Shown here: one piece after another, positions 46,711 to 56,646 of the stretch
How positions within the stretch are numbered: the stretch's first letter is position 1
Layout of the letters: each line of letters begins with the position of its first letter
From: Serripes groenlandicus
Taxonomy: Eukaryota > Mollusca > Bivalvia > Cardiida > Cardiidae
NCBI GenBank assembly: GCA_031761405.1
Contig: JASEVX010000084.1
Location: forward strand, 376,001 to 440,000
Direction: 5' to 3'
Length of the DNA stretch: 64,000 nt
Notes under the pieces: generated by a model
What the model was told of the DNA's origin: nothing
Database searches by the model: none
What the model saw: only the letters and a program-made list of their open reading frames with translations
Made by a program: the position numbers and the translations under genes

Positions 46711-47120
46711 GAATCCCTAACCTGCCCGGACTCGTATACGAAAAAGAATCTTGTACAAACGTAATTTTCATCGGGGCAAACCCAAATACTTCCAGACTTT
46801 TTAAGGTTAGGAGACGTAATCACCTCACAAATTGCGATGCACTTGATATCGTGCGTGTCTAAATAACGGGGCTTGGGTTGACTGACGGATTTATTCTTCG
46901 AAAGGTTTTGGGATCCGTAGCCCATGCGGGAATAACCCATTGAAGTTGCAATGTGCGGACTGAGATAAATCCCATTTCCGTGTGCAGCTCCGTTGACCTG
47001 TAACTTGGTTCCTGACGCGTTTACAAGGCCTTTTCTGAAAGTATATAATTATAAAATGTGCAGTTTTCAGAGCTCTAGATAAGGGGAGTTTGCATTTTTT
47101 AAATCTTTATTTGACCATCT
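46711..47120. other. Non-coding stretch
   Basis: No recognisable gene. The minus-strand open frame 46644-46940 is partly 80-bp repeat; its upstream part (46740-46940) is unique and has no motif I recognise. Confidence 0.4.
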
Positions 47121-47190
47121 AACCCTATGTTGTGAGTACTCAAAAGAATCGCCTCACTGAGATCTTTTGAGTATCCACAACATAGGGTTT
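47121..47190. repeat. 70-bp fold-back (hairpin) element, best copy
   Basis: AACCCTATGTTGTGAGTACT plus CAAAAGA pairs almost perfectly with TCTTTTGAGTA plus TCCACAACATAGGGTT; the loop is about 12 bases (ATCGCCTCACTG). The flanks on the right (AATGATAAGAGAGAAATTG) match those of the 44119 copy, so the mobile unit may be longer than the hairpin. Confidence 0.8.
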
Positions 47191-48039
47191 GCTTTAATGA
47201 TAAGAGAGAAATTGTAGGAAAAGGAGCTGAATACCCCTCTTTATCTGAACCTCTGGTTTTGTTAATATAAATGAGCTGTGCTTTGTGATATGGATTCATA
47301 GGGCATTTGTGTCCAGGGTAGATCTGGATAAACCTTTAACTTTGCAAGGTTTTACCCTTCCCAACCTGCATACAAATGTTGACGCATCTACAGCAGACGA
47401 CTTTGAAAACATCTGTCAAAAAATGAAGTAAAACTTTGAATAAAAGTATTTTTTATTGAATATTTACCAAAAATAGTTGAAAACATTGTGGCAAGAGGAG
47501 AAATTGGTTGTTTTGATTAATTTGTACATTTGATACAATGTTTCAAAGGTCATATGCTGAGATGCACCAGAATGCATTGTAAGTGGGAAAGGGTTAACAC
47601 TTTCCAAAATGCATATAAATTTTAATTAATCTGCAGCAGACGACTTTGAAAAGTCTGTCAACAAATGAAGTAAATCTCTTTGAATAAAAGTACTTTTTAT
47701 TGAATATTTTTATCGAATATTGTTGAAACAGTTGTGGCAACGGTAGTAATTGCATAGTTTAACCCATTACTTCACACAAACGACATTTGACACCTGCCAT
47801 TAAACATGACTTTTGAAAACATTGCAATAAAAGGTGAAATTGCTCAAAACAAGTAATTTCACCTTTTATTGCAATATTTTCAACTCTTTATCAATATAAA
47901 TCTTTAAGTTTTCTAGATTGTTGAAATTGTTCACCTGATGATTGTAAAGCAGACAAACTTTGAAACGTCATGTGAATTGATGGGTTAAAGCAATTTCAAC
48001 ATTTGTCACAATGTTTCAAAAGTCGTCAGCTGAAGATTT
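47191..48039. repeat. MITE-B cluster
   Basis: Left-end words (GCAGCAGACGACTTTGAAAA) occur at 47392 and 47634. Central hairpins GAAATTGGTTGTTTTGATTA and GCTCAAAACAAGTAATTTCA, and right ends GGGAAAGGGTTAA near 47597, are visible. At least two overlapping degraded copies are present. No gene is seen. Confidence 0.65.
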
Positions 48040-48591
48040 ATTGGGGTTTAACACGGTTTCAACAATTTTTTAGTCATATCCAGCGGCCAGTTCACCTACT
48101 CACATGTTTCCTGGTTTTTCACACACCAGTATTCAACACACCATTATTTCCAAGCAACTGGCTGCTTTTCCACATAGACTGTCAGCCCATTGGTGAAAGA
48201 CGAATGATGCTTGTCACAGTGACATTTGTCAATCGTCGGAAAGAATGTTGGACAAGGTAGGGGGTTCGAACTGTAAAGATGTTATCAACTAGCTGTCTCT
48301 GTGACACGGTAACGGCACTGTACATTTTGACAGGCGTAGTTAACCTCTACACAGATTGGTATGGTTGATTACATCTGACCAATAATTAACGGACTAATTT
48401 CCCTAGACAATTAGGCAGTTAGTTTAAATATCCACTGAAATCATATGAGAGCAGTCAGTTCTGGTCCAGGGTTTGGGGCATGTACATCTCTTAATAAACA
48501 AGTTGAAATGTATTATGAGTTGTTACTTTGTTACAGATCTCACAACCCCTGGATTGACAGCCGGCATCGCTACCGAGGCTCGGCTCGGCTG
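48040..48591 (-). repeat. SINE-B, reversed, interrupted by a 264-bp insertion
   Basis: The tail-side part 48040-48271 (TGGGGTTTAACACGG, TGGCTGCTTTTCCACATAGA, GGGGTTCGAAC) resumes at 48540 with TCACAACCCCTGGATTGACA and the tRNA-like head. Joining the two restores a normal SINE-B order. Confidence 0.85.
48272..48535. mobile_element. Probable solo LTR inserted in a SINE-B
   Basis: The 264-bp insert starts TGTAAAGATG and ends TTGTTACA (TG...CA borders). It is flanked by GAAC on the left (48268-48271) and GATC on the right (48536-48539), a 4-bp target duplication with one mismatch. Inside is a TATA-like TTTAAATATCC about 100 bp from the right end and a polyadenylation signal, CTTAATAAACAAG. This fits an LTR left by recombination between two LTRs. 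No second copy is in the window. Confidence 0.7.
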
Positions 48592-49565
48592 CTGAACATA
48601 GGAGAGGGTTAACTCTTTCCTACCTGCAGACGAATTTTGATTCATAGGCAGCAGACGAAATTAGAACTATCACTGAAGATGATAAATAACCCTAAACAGC
48701 ACCTTGACCTACACCATAACTTAACTAGAACTATCACTGAAGATGATAAATACCCCCTAATCAGCACCTTGACCTACACCATAACTTAACTAGAACTATC
48801 ACTGAAGATGATAAATACCACCTAATCAGCACCTTGACCTACACCATAACTTAACTAGAACTATCACTGAAGATGATAAATACCCCCTAAACAACACCTT
48901 GACCTACACCATAACTTAACTAGAACTATCACTGAAGATGATAAATACCCCCTAAACAGCACCTTGACCTACACCATAACTTAACTAGAACTATCACTGA
49001 AGATGATAAATACCCCCTAAACAGCACCTTGACCTACACCATAACTTAACTAGAACTATCACTGAAGATGATAAATACCCCCTAAACAGCACCTTGACCT
49101 ACACCATAACTTAACTAGAACTATCATTGAAGATGATAAATACCCCCTAAACAGCACCTTGACCTACACCATAACATAACTAGAACTATCACTGAACATG
49201 ATAAATACCCCCTAAACAGCACCTTGACCTACACCATAACTTAACTAGAACTATCACTGAAGATGATAAATACCCCCTAATCAGCACCTTGACCTACACC
49301 ATAACTTAACTAGAACTATCATTGAACATGATAAATACCCCCTAAACAGCACCTTGACCTACACCATAACTTAACTAGAACTATCACTGAAGATGATAAA
49401 TACCCCCTAATCAGCACCTTGACCTACACCATAACTTAACTAGAACTATCACTGAAGATGATAAATACCCCCTAAACAACACCTTGACCTACACCATAAC
49501 TTAACTAGAACTATCACTGAAGATGATAAATACCCCCTAAACAGCACCTTGACCTACACCTTACT
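48592..49565. repeat. 65-bp tandem array, about 14 units
   Basis: Very uniform units from 48658: ACTAGAACTATCACTGAAGA, TGATAAATACCCCCTAAACA, GCACCTTGACCTACACCATA. High identity indicates recent expansion. Bases 48592-48657 are a MITE-B end fragment. Confidence 0.95.
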
Positions 49566-49961
49566 TAATAAGTAAAGGGCCATAACTCTTTGAAGTAGGC
49601 CTGACAAAATATGGCTTCCGACCGACCGACAGACAGACAGACTGACAGACAGCCAGCCCGACACAGTGACTCCTATATACCCCGTCTTCTTCGAAGGGGG
49701 TATAATTAGAAAACATTGTGACAAAAGTAGAAATTGCTCACTTTGCTCTTGGTACTGAAGCTTCTCGTACAGTTTCAATGAACTCCAGCCAGCAGTTGTT
49801 AATTTAACCCTTTACCACATACAGACACTTTTCTGATACCTCTGCAGCATTGTGGCTTAAGGAGAAAATGATGAGCAATTTTTCCTTTTTGTCACAATGT
49901 TTGCAACTCGGTTTAATAATTGAACTCTCATTTGTGGAGAATGTTCAAACTTTAACCAGAC
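49566..49961. other. Non-coding with GACA repeat
   Basis: GACCGACAGACAGACAGACT near 49623 followed by a palindromic GTCTTCTTCGAAGGGGGTA segment, a composition common in mollusc repeats. A MITE-B fragment runs 49808-49900. Confidence 0.5.
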
Positions 49962-50445
49962 TTTGTTTGGAACGGTGCGTTAATGCATTGAGACTGTGTT
50001 TGGAACGGTGCGTTAATGCATTGAGACTGTGTTGGGAACAGTGCGTTAATGCATTGAGACTGTGTTGGGAACGGTGCGTTAATGCATTCAGACTGTGTTG
50101 GGAACGGTGCGTTAATGCATTGCGGCTGTGCGGGGGAACAATGATTGAAACAAAAACCTTGAAATCATTTCTCTGTTAGCATGAGAAAGGATCCAAATAG
50201 TTTATCCGAAGCTTTTTTTAAAAACCATCTATTACTAATCGGCGAATTGTTAAGGTTAAGGTCAAATTGTGCCGATGAGCAGGTTGATTGATCTGGATCG
50301 ACATTGGTCGCAAATGTTTAAAGATTTTATTCCGCAGAGCACCGATCAATAGGGGCTTTAGCCTAGAGTGACCTACCCTTGACATTACAATATGGGGTCA
50401 GGCATGGCGCCCTCTGTGACTGGTGTAGCGAAGACAACCTTTTAC
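49962..50445 (-). repeat. Inverted copy of module L plus five 33-bp units
   Basis: Bases 49962-50135 hold reverse-oriented 33-bp units (GGTGCGTTAATGCATTGAGA). Bases 50136-50445 are the reverse complement of 25907-26178 and 55837-56130 (TGCCGATGAGCAGGTTGATT). It forms an inverted repeat with 55837-56330 across a spacer of about 5.4 kb. Confidence 0.85.
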
Positions 50446-51640
50446 CGAATCCATTGTGTTCGTAAAGCGAAGGGATGGTTGTACATTTCTGCGTGGTGAG
50501 ACTCGTACAACGGTCAACGACTTAAGTGTTCGTAAAGCGAAGGGATGGTTGTACCATTCTGCGTGGTGAGACTCGTACAACGGTCGACGACTTAAGTGTT
50601 CGTAAAGCCAAGAGATGGTTGTACCATTCTGCGTGGTGAGACTCGTACAACGGTCATTGACTTAGGTGTTCGTAAAGCGAAGGGATGGTTGTACATTTCT
50701 GTGTGGTAAAATTCGTACAACGGTCAACGACTTAAGTGTTCGTAAAGCGAAGGCATGGTTGTACATGTTTGCGTGGTGAGACTCGTACAACGGTCAACGA
50801 CTTAAGTGTTCGTAAAGCGAAGGCATGGTTGTACATTTCTGCGTGGTGAGACTCGTACAACGGTCAACGACTTAAGTGTTCGTAAAGCGAAGGCATGGTT
50901 GTACATTTCTGCGTGGTGAGACTCGTACAACGGTCAAGGAGTTAAGTGTTCGTAAAGCGAATGGATGGTTGTACCTTTCTGCGTGGTGAGACTCGTACAA
51001 CGGTCAACGACTTAAGTGTTCGTAAAGCGAAGGGATGGTTGTACATTTCTGCGTGGTGAGACTCGTACAACGGTCAACGACTTAAGTGTTCGTAAAGCGA
51101 AGGCATGGTTGTACCTTTCTGCGTGGTCAGACTCGTACAACGGTCAACGACTTAAGTGTTCGTAAAGCGAAGGGATGGTTGTACATTTCTGCGTGGTGAG
51201 ACTCGTACAACGGTCAACGACTTAAGTGTTCGTAAAGCGAAGGCATGGTTGTACATTTCTGCTTGGTGAGACTCGTACAACGGTCAACGACTTAAGTGTT
51301 CGTAAAGCGAAGGGATGGTTGTACATTTCTGCGTGTTGAGACTCGTACAACGGTCAAGGAGTTAAGTGTTCGTAAAGCTAAGGGATGGTTGTACATTTCT
51401 GCGTGGTGAGACTCGTACAACGGTCAACGACTTAAGTCTTCGTAAAGCTAAGGGATGGTTGTACATTTCTGCGTGGTGAGACTCGTACAACGGTCAACGA
51501 CTTAAGTGTTCGTAAAGCGAAGGGATGGTTGTACATTTCTGCGTGGTGAGACTCGTACAACGGTCAACGACTTAAGTGTTCGTAAAGCGAAGGCATGGTT
51601 GTACATTTCTGCGTGGTGAGACTCGTACCACGGTCAAGGA
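50446..51640. repeat. 70-bp tandem array, about 17 units
   Basis: Units start GTGTTCGTAAAGCGAAGGGA, then TGGTTGTACATTTCTGCGTG, GTGAGACTCGTACAACGGTC. Unit spacing is exactly 70 bp. The corresponding place in segmental copy 1 (22590-22655) has only one unit. Confidence 0.95.
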
Positions 51641-52434
51641 GTTAAGTTTCCATTCTTTTCATTGGCTGTTTTAAAAACAGGAAGATTAAACAGACGAGGC
51701 ACGTCAAACGAAAACCGACACCCGGGACGTTTGTAACATTGACTAACATTCTCCTAATTCTATCAATGGGCTAAAGCAGCTTATATGGAAAGATAGTCTG
51801 TGCATTTGGTCAGTTTTATCGCAATATTCACAACTCACCAGAAGCTTACAAGGGAATTCATTAGAACGTTGCAACATGTATAGATTCAGATTAGGATGGT
51901 CTGAATTTGTTTTGTTCACGAAGCAAAGTACCTTTTTGCGTGGTGAGACTCGTACAACGGTCAACGACTTAAGTGTTCGTAAAGCGAAGGCATGGTTGTA
52001 CATTTCTGCGTGGTGAGACTCGTACCACGGTCAAGGAGTTAAGTTTCCATTCTTTTCATTGGCTGTTTTAAAAACAGGAAGATTAAACAGACGAGGCACG
52101 TCAAACGAAAACCGACACCCGGGACGTTTGTAACATTGACTAACATTCTCCTAATTCTATCAATGGGCTAAAGCAGCTTATATGGAAAGATAGTCTGTGC
52201 ATTTGGTCAGTTTTATCGCAATATTCACAACTCACCAGAAGCTTACAAGGGAATTCATTAGAACGTTGCAACATGTATAGATTCAGATTAGGATGGTCTG
52301 AATTTGTATTGTTCACGAAGCAAAGTACCTTTCTGCGTGGTGAGACACGTACAACGTTCAACGACTTTCCATTGGTTGTTTTTTTTAAAGCCGGAAGATT
52401 GAAAAGATGAATCGCGTCAAACGAAAACCGACCC
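51641..52434. repeat. 397-bp direct duplication
   Basis: GTTAAGTTTCCATTCTTTTC at 51641 recurs at 52038, and ACTAACATTCTCCTAATTCT at 51742 recurs at 52139, both 397 bp apart. The unit includes one 70-bp repeat at its end. The single counterpart in copy 1 is 22650-23040. Minus-strand frames of 86-107 codons inside are conserved only because the DNA is duplicated; no domain is seen. Confidence 0.9.
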
Positions 52435-52845
52435 CGGGACTTTTGTGACCAGCCGTCATCCAAATTTACAGACCCGGGACTTTTGTGACTAACTGTCTTC
52501 CAGATTTACAGACTCCGGGACTTTTGTGACTAACCGTCTTCCAGATTTACAGACTCCGGGACTTTTGTGACCAGCTGTCATCCAGATTTACAGACCCGGG
52601 ACTTTTGTGACTAACCGTCTTCCAGATTTACAGACTCCGGGACTTTTGTGACCAGCCGTCATCCAGATTTACAGACCCCGGGACTTTTGTGACCAGCCGT
52701 CATCCAGATTCACAGACCCCGGGACTTTTGTGACAAGCCGTCATCCAGATTTACAGACTCCTGGACTTTTGTGACCAGCCGTCATCCAGATTTACAGATT
52801 CCGGGACTTTTGTGACCAGCCGTCATCCAGATTTACAGAATGCAT
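52435..52845. repeat. 41-bp tandem array, about 10 units
   Basis: Same family as 23040-23372 (CGGGACTTTTGTGACCAGCC). Some units carry CTAACCGTCTTCCAG variants that are absent from copy 1. Confidence 0.95.
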
Positions 52846-53214
52846 CCTGAACAAGCCGGTCAGGATTTGCATCGAAAACATTCGGGGGAAACTCTTAGGA
52901 TCAACCATGATTTAAAAAATGACTTAACAAGTATTCATTGACTGAATTTGCCATCAATTTCAAAATCTCCAGAGTTTGTATTTAATTATTCGTGTCTATC
53001 ATTCTTCAACTGGGCTGAAATAACCTGTATGGAACTGTAGTCATTTTCCTTGGTAGAAAACTGTTTGTTCTACTGCTGAAAGGATCCCAATAAATAATGA
53101 GATGGCCATGTCGCCATAATGTAACTGAAAAACAATTGTAATTACGAAATAAAAGTTCAGATCTGGAGTGTCGCGACTCGAGTGGGACTAACGTAGAATC
53201 GGTAAATAACATGT
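52846..53214. other. Conserved single-copy stretch of the duplicated module
   Basis: Counterpart of 23373-23753. No gene is supported. Confidence 0.6.
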
Positions 53215-53800
53215 TAAACCTTTCCCTCATACAACAATTCTGCAGCAGACGACTTTAAACATAATTTGTCAAAAAACAGAAAATCACTATAATTGAATGG
53301 ATAACCTATAACTAAAAGTGGAAAACATTGTGACAAAAGGAGAAATTGCTGGTTTTGAGCAATTTCTTCTTTTGTCACTATGTTTTCCAAATGCCGTCTG
53401 CTACAGAAGTTTCAGAAAGCGTCTGTATGAGGGAAAGGGTTAAACCAATTCCCACATTTTCTGACGCCTCTGCAGCAGACGCCTTGTGGAAATATTGTTG
53501 CAAAGCGAGGGATATTGCTTATTATGAACATTTTCTCTCTTTGCCACAATGTTGTCAACCCTTTTCAATGCTTTCAATTATACAACTGTTTTATCACTTT
53601 TGCCTCTGCAGCAGACGGCTTTTGGAAAACATAGTGACAAAAGAAGAAATTGCTCTAAACGAGCAATTTCGCCTTTTGCCACAATGTTTTCCACTTTTAG
53701 TCATAGGTTATCCATTCAATTATAGAGATTTGTTCAATTTTTTGACAAAATATTTTCAATGTCGTCTGCTGCAGATGTGTCATATGTGAAAAGGGCTAAC
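53215..53800. repeat. MITE-B cluster, copy 2
   Basis: 53215-53443 is a full element (AACCTTTCCCTCATACAACA to GAGGGAAAGGGTTAA), followed by the same adjoining ends as at 23976-24340. The open plus frame 53346-53789 is a translation through these repeats. Confidence 0.75.
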
Positions 53801-54767
53801 CCTTGAAACAATTGGATTTCATTACTCGTCAAGTTTATGAGTCATATAGAAGTGATTGAAGAGTAGCAACTAATGTAGACCAAGATTAGACTGCACGAAT
53901 ATGCCGCCCGATCTAGTCTGTCTTGCTAGAAAATGTTGGTTTGTTAATTGAGTAGGTTAGACTAATGTTGCTTAAAGCCTCTTAGCCTATATATGTAACT
54001 TCATGATAGAATGATAACATTTGTATCTCCTAGATGTGTATATGTAAATTACTTGTGTATGGGCCGGTGGCCTTATTATACAATACAATTTGAATTGAAT
54101 TGAATTGAATATATAAGATGCTTGACCGCCTCGGCGGTGTTGTGGTAAAGCGTCTGCCCCACGTAAGGCAGATCACGGGTTCGATATCGGGTCCGGTCAT
54201 ACAAAAGACGATAAAACTTGTTGTGAAGGATTTGCGTTCATGAACAACACCAATTGAAAGTTGAAGTGTTTACATAGAATTTGTTCACAATTAGCTCATA
54301 CTTAAATATTTGGGTTTTTGTTTTGTCAAGAGGTTTCATATGAATCTAGATGATGTAGTAACCAATTATTTAAACTTTCCCAATTGCAGATGCATTTTGA
54401 TGCATCTGCAGCAGATGACTTCTGAAAACATTGTGGCCAAAAAAGAAATAGATCCTAATCAACGATTTCTCGTGTTGCCACAATGTTCTCTCAGTTATTC
54501 TAGTCACTAATTATACTTTCATGTACATGTATTGAGATATTACGTATCGTGTCCCTTATATAACTTCTTAAGGTCTTCCGCAGAATCTCTTAGTAAAAAG
54601 TTATATTATATGGAAAACTTTTTAGGCAAACATTTAATACATAGTTGAAAAGATATTTGAAAAGTAGAAAATGCCTGGTTGGCCAAGTGATATATGGTTA
54701 TCTTGATTGAAAGAGCCAATTCAAATTTCGGTTACATTATTATTTTTTAGAGCAAAGACGTATAAAT
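53801..54767. repeat. Dispersed repeat with LINE-like tail and tRNA-like head (54125-54202)
   Basis: GGGCCGGTGGCC at 54061 is followed by TTATTATACAATACAATTTG and a GAATT repeat. It then meets a tRNA-like head, CCTCGGCGGTGTTGTGGTAA with box B CACGGGTTCGAT. The counterpart is 24341-25300. The GGGCCGGTGGCC word also occurs in the 3'UTR of the LINE at 58352. Confidence 0.6.
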
Positions 54768-55030
54768 GAGCCGTCTCGCGAGAACACCAACAGTATGGCC
54801 TCTGCGTAATGTATCGACTCAGATCAGCCTGCGCAGTCCGCGCATACTGATCCGGGCCGACACATTCCGTCTCAGGGAGTTAGAGGCATAGTGTAATGAT
54901 TCCTGAAACAGAAAATCCTCAGGAGGCGAACAGTGTCTGTCCGGGTAAGCCTGCACGGTATGCCTACACTGATCCGAGTCGATACTTGACGCAGAGGCCA
55001 TAGTGTTGGTTTTCTCGCGGGACGACTCAA
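54768..55030. repeat. MITE-A, full-length copy
   Basis: TGAGCCGTCTCGCGAGAACA at the left and TTTTCTCGCGGGACGACTCA at the right. It is the direct counterpart of 25301-25567. Confidence 0.8.
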
Positions 55031-55500
55031 ATAAGCACGAAGCAAACTACTTTCGCTTGAGTATTTGAGTATTAGTGTTTTACAACGCTTTCAACATCTT
55101 TGGGTTATATCAGGGCGTTTCCTTAGTAAGTTACTGGGACTACTGTTGGTTACATTATTATTATTAAGAGCAAAGACGTATAAATAAGCACGAAGCAAAC
55201 TACTTTAGCTTGATTATTTGAGTATTGGTGTTTTACAAAGCTTTCAACATCTTTGAGTTATATCAGGGCGTTTCCTTGGTAAGTTACTGTGACTACTGTT
55301 GGTTACATTATTATTATGAAGAGCAAAGACGTATACATAAGCACGAAGCAAACTACTTTCGCTTGATAACTTGAGTATTGTTGTTTTACAACGCTTTCAC
55401 CATCTTTGGGTTATATCAGGGCGTTTCCTTAGTTACCAGTACTAATGGTCCATATATCCTGACACCAGTCAGCCAGTCGTTATGATGCCCCCCACAGGCC
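55031..55500 (-). repeat. About 152-bp tandem triplication including a SINE-A 3' fragment
   Basis: GCACGAAGCAAACTACTTT occurs at about 55035, 55188 and 55340, each followed by the reversed SINE-A tail and CAGGGCGTTTCCTTAGTAAG. The first two units end in GGTTACATTATTATTA plus GAGCAAAGACGTATA. Copy 1 has only one unit, so this expansion came after the duplication. Confidence 0.8.
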
Positions 55501-55528
55501 TGAGCGTCAATGTGGGAAATTACTTTCG

Positions 55529-55793
55529 CTTGATTATTTGATTATTGGTGTTTTACAACGCTTTCAACATCTTAGGGTTATATCTCGGCTTTTCCTTATT
55601 AAGTTACTGGGACTACTGGTCCATATATCCTGACACCAGTCAGCCAGTCGTTACGATACCCCCCACAGGCCTGAGCGTCAAAGAGGGAAGCCATTACTAA
55701 CATTTTTAAAGTCTTTGGCATGACTTGGCCTTGTATCGAACCCACGACAACCCGCACCGAAGCTGACGTTCTACCACTACACGACTTAGGCGG
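55529..55793 (-). repeat. SINE-A, full-length, reversed
   Basis: Tail TTGATTATTTGATTATTGGT, body TACTGGTCCATATATCCTGA, head complement GTATCGAACCCACGACAACC and GTTCTACCACTACACGACTT. Counterpart of 25592-25863. Confidence 0.85.
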
Positions 55794-55836
55794 TCTAACC
55801 ACTTTCGGAGTTTGAAAGGTTAAACTGGTTGGTCCA

Positions 55837-56130
55837 GTAAAAGGTTACCTTCGCTACACCAGCCACAGAGGGCGCCATGCCTGACCCCATAATGTAATGT
55901 CAAGGGTAGGTCACTCTAGACTAATACCCATTTTGATCAGTGCTCTGCGAAATGAAATCTTTAAACATTTGCGACAATGTCGATCCAGATCAACCTGCTC
56001 ATCGGCACAAATGACCTCAACCTGAATAATTCGCCGATAAGTAATAGATGGTTTTAAATAAAAACTTCGGATGAACTATTTGGATCCGTTCTCATGCTAA
56101 CAGAGAAACGATTTCAAGGTAGTTACACCC
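55837..56130. repeat. Module L, copy 2
   Basis: Counterpart of 25907-26178 in the same orientation and the inverse of 50136-50445. It leads directly into the 33-bp array. Confidence 0.85.
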
Positions 56131-56646
56131 ACAGGCACAATGCATGCTTGTACCGTTCCCAACAGAGTCTCAATGTATTAACGCACCGTTCGCGACACAG
56201 TCTGAATACATTAACGCATCGTTCTCCACACAGTCTCAATGCATTAACGCATCGTTCTCCACACAGTCAATGCATTGGTGTACCATTCTGCACACAGTCT
56301 CAATGCATTCATGTACCGTTCCCAACACAGTCTCAATGTATTAGAGTAACTTTCCCAACATAGTCTCAATGCATTAGCGTACTGTTCCCCACACAGTCTC
56401 AATGCATTAGTGTACCGTTCCCAACACAGTCTCAATGCATTAGTGTACCGTTCCCCACACAGTCTCAATGCATTAGTGTACCGTTCCCAACACAGTCTCA
56501 ATGCATTAGTGTACCGTTCCCAACACAGTCTCAATGCATTAGTGTACCGTTCCCCACACAGTCTCAATGCATTAGTGTACCGTTCCCAACACAGTCTCAA
56601 TGCATTAGTGTACCGTTCCCCACACAGTCTCAATGCATAAGTGTAC
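56131..56646. repeat. 33-bp minisatellite array, copy 2, left part
   Basis: About 15 units of the same family as 26179-29888, cut off by the LINE at 56647. Long open frames on both strands are artefacts. Confidence 0.97.

Noticed and set aside
48003..48260. 85-codon ORF
   Set aside because: It is a translation of the reversed SINE-B body; the same peptide pattern appears in other SINE-B copies.
51743..52463. 86- and 107-codon minus ORFs with near-identical C-terminal parts, and a relative at 22752-22973
   Set aside because: They lie in the 397-bp duplicated DNA. Differences among the copies are not biased to silent sites by eye, and no domain is seen.
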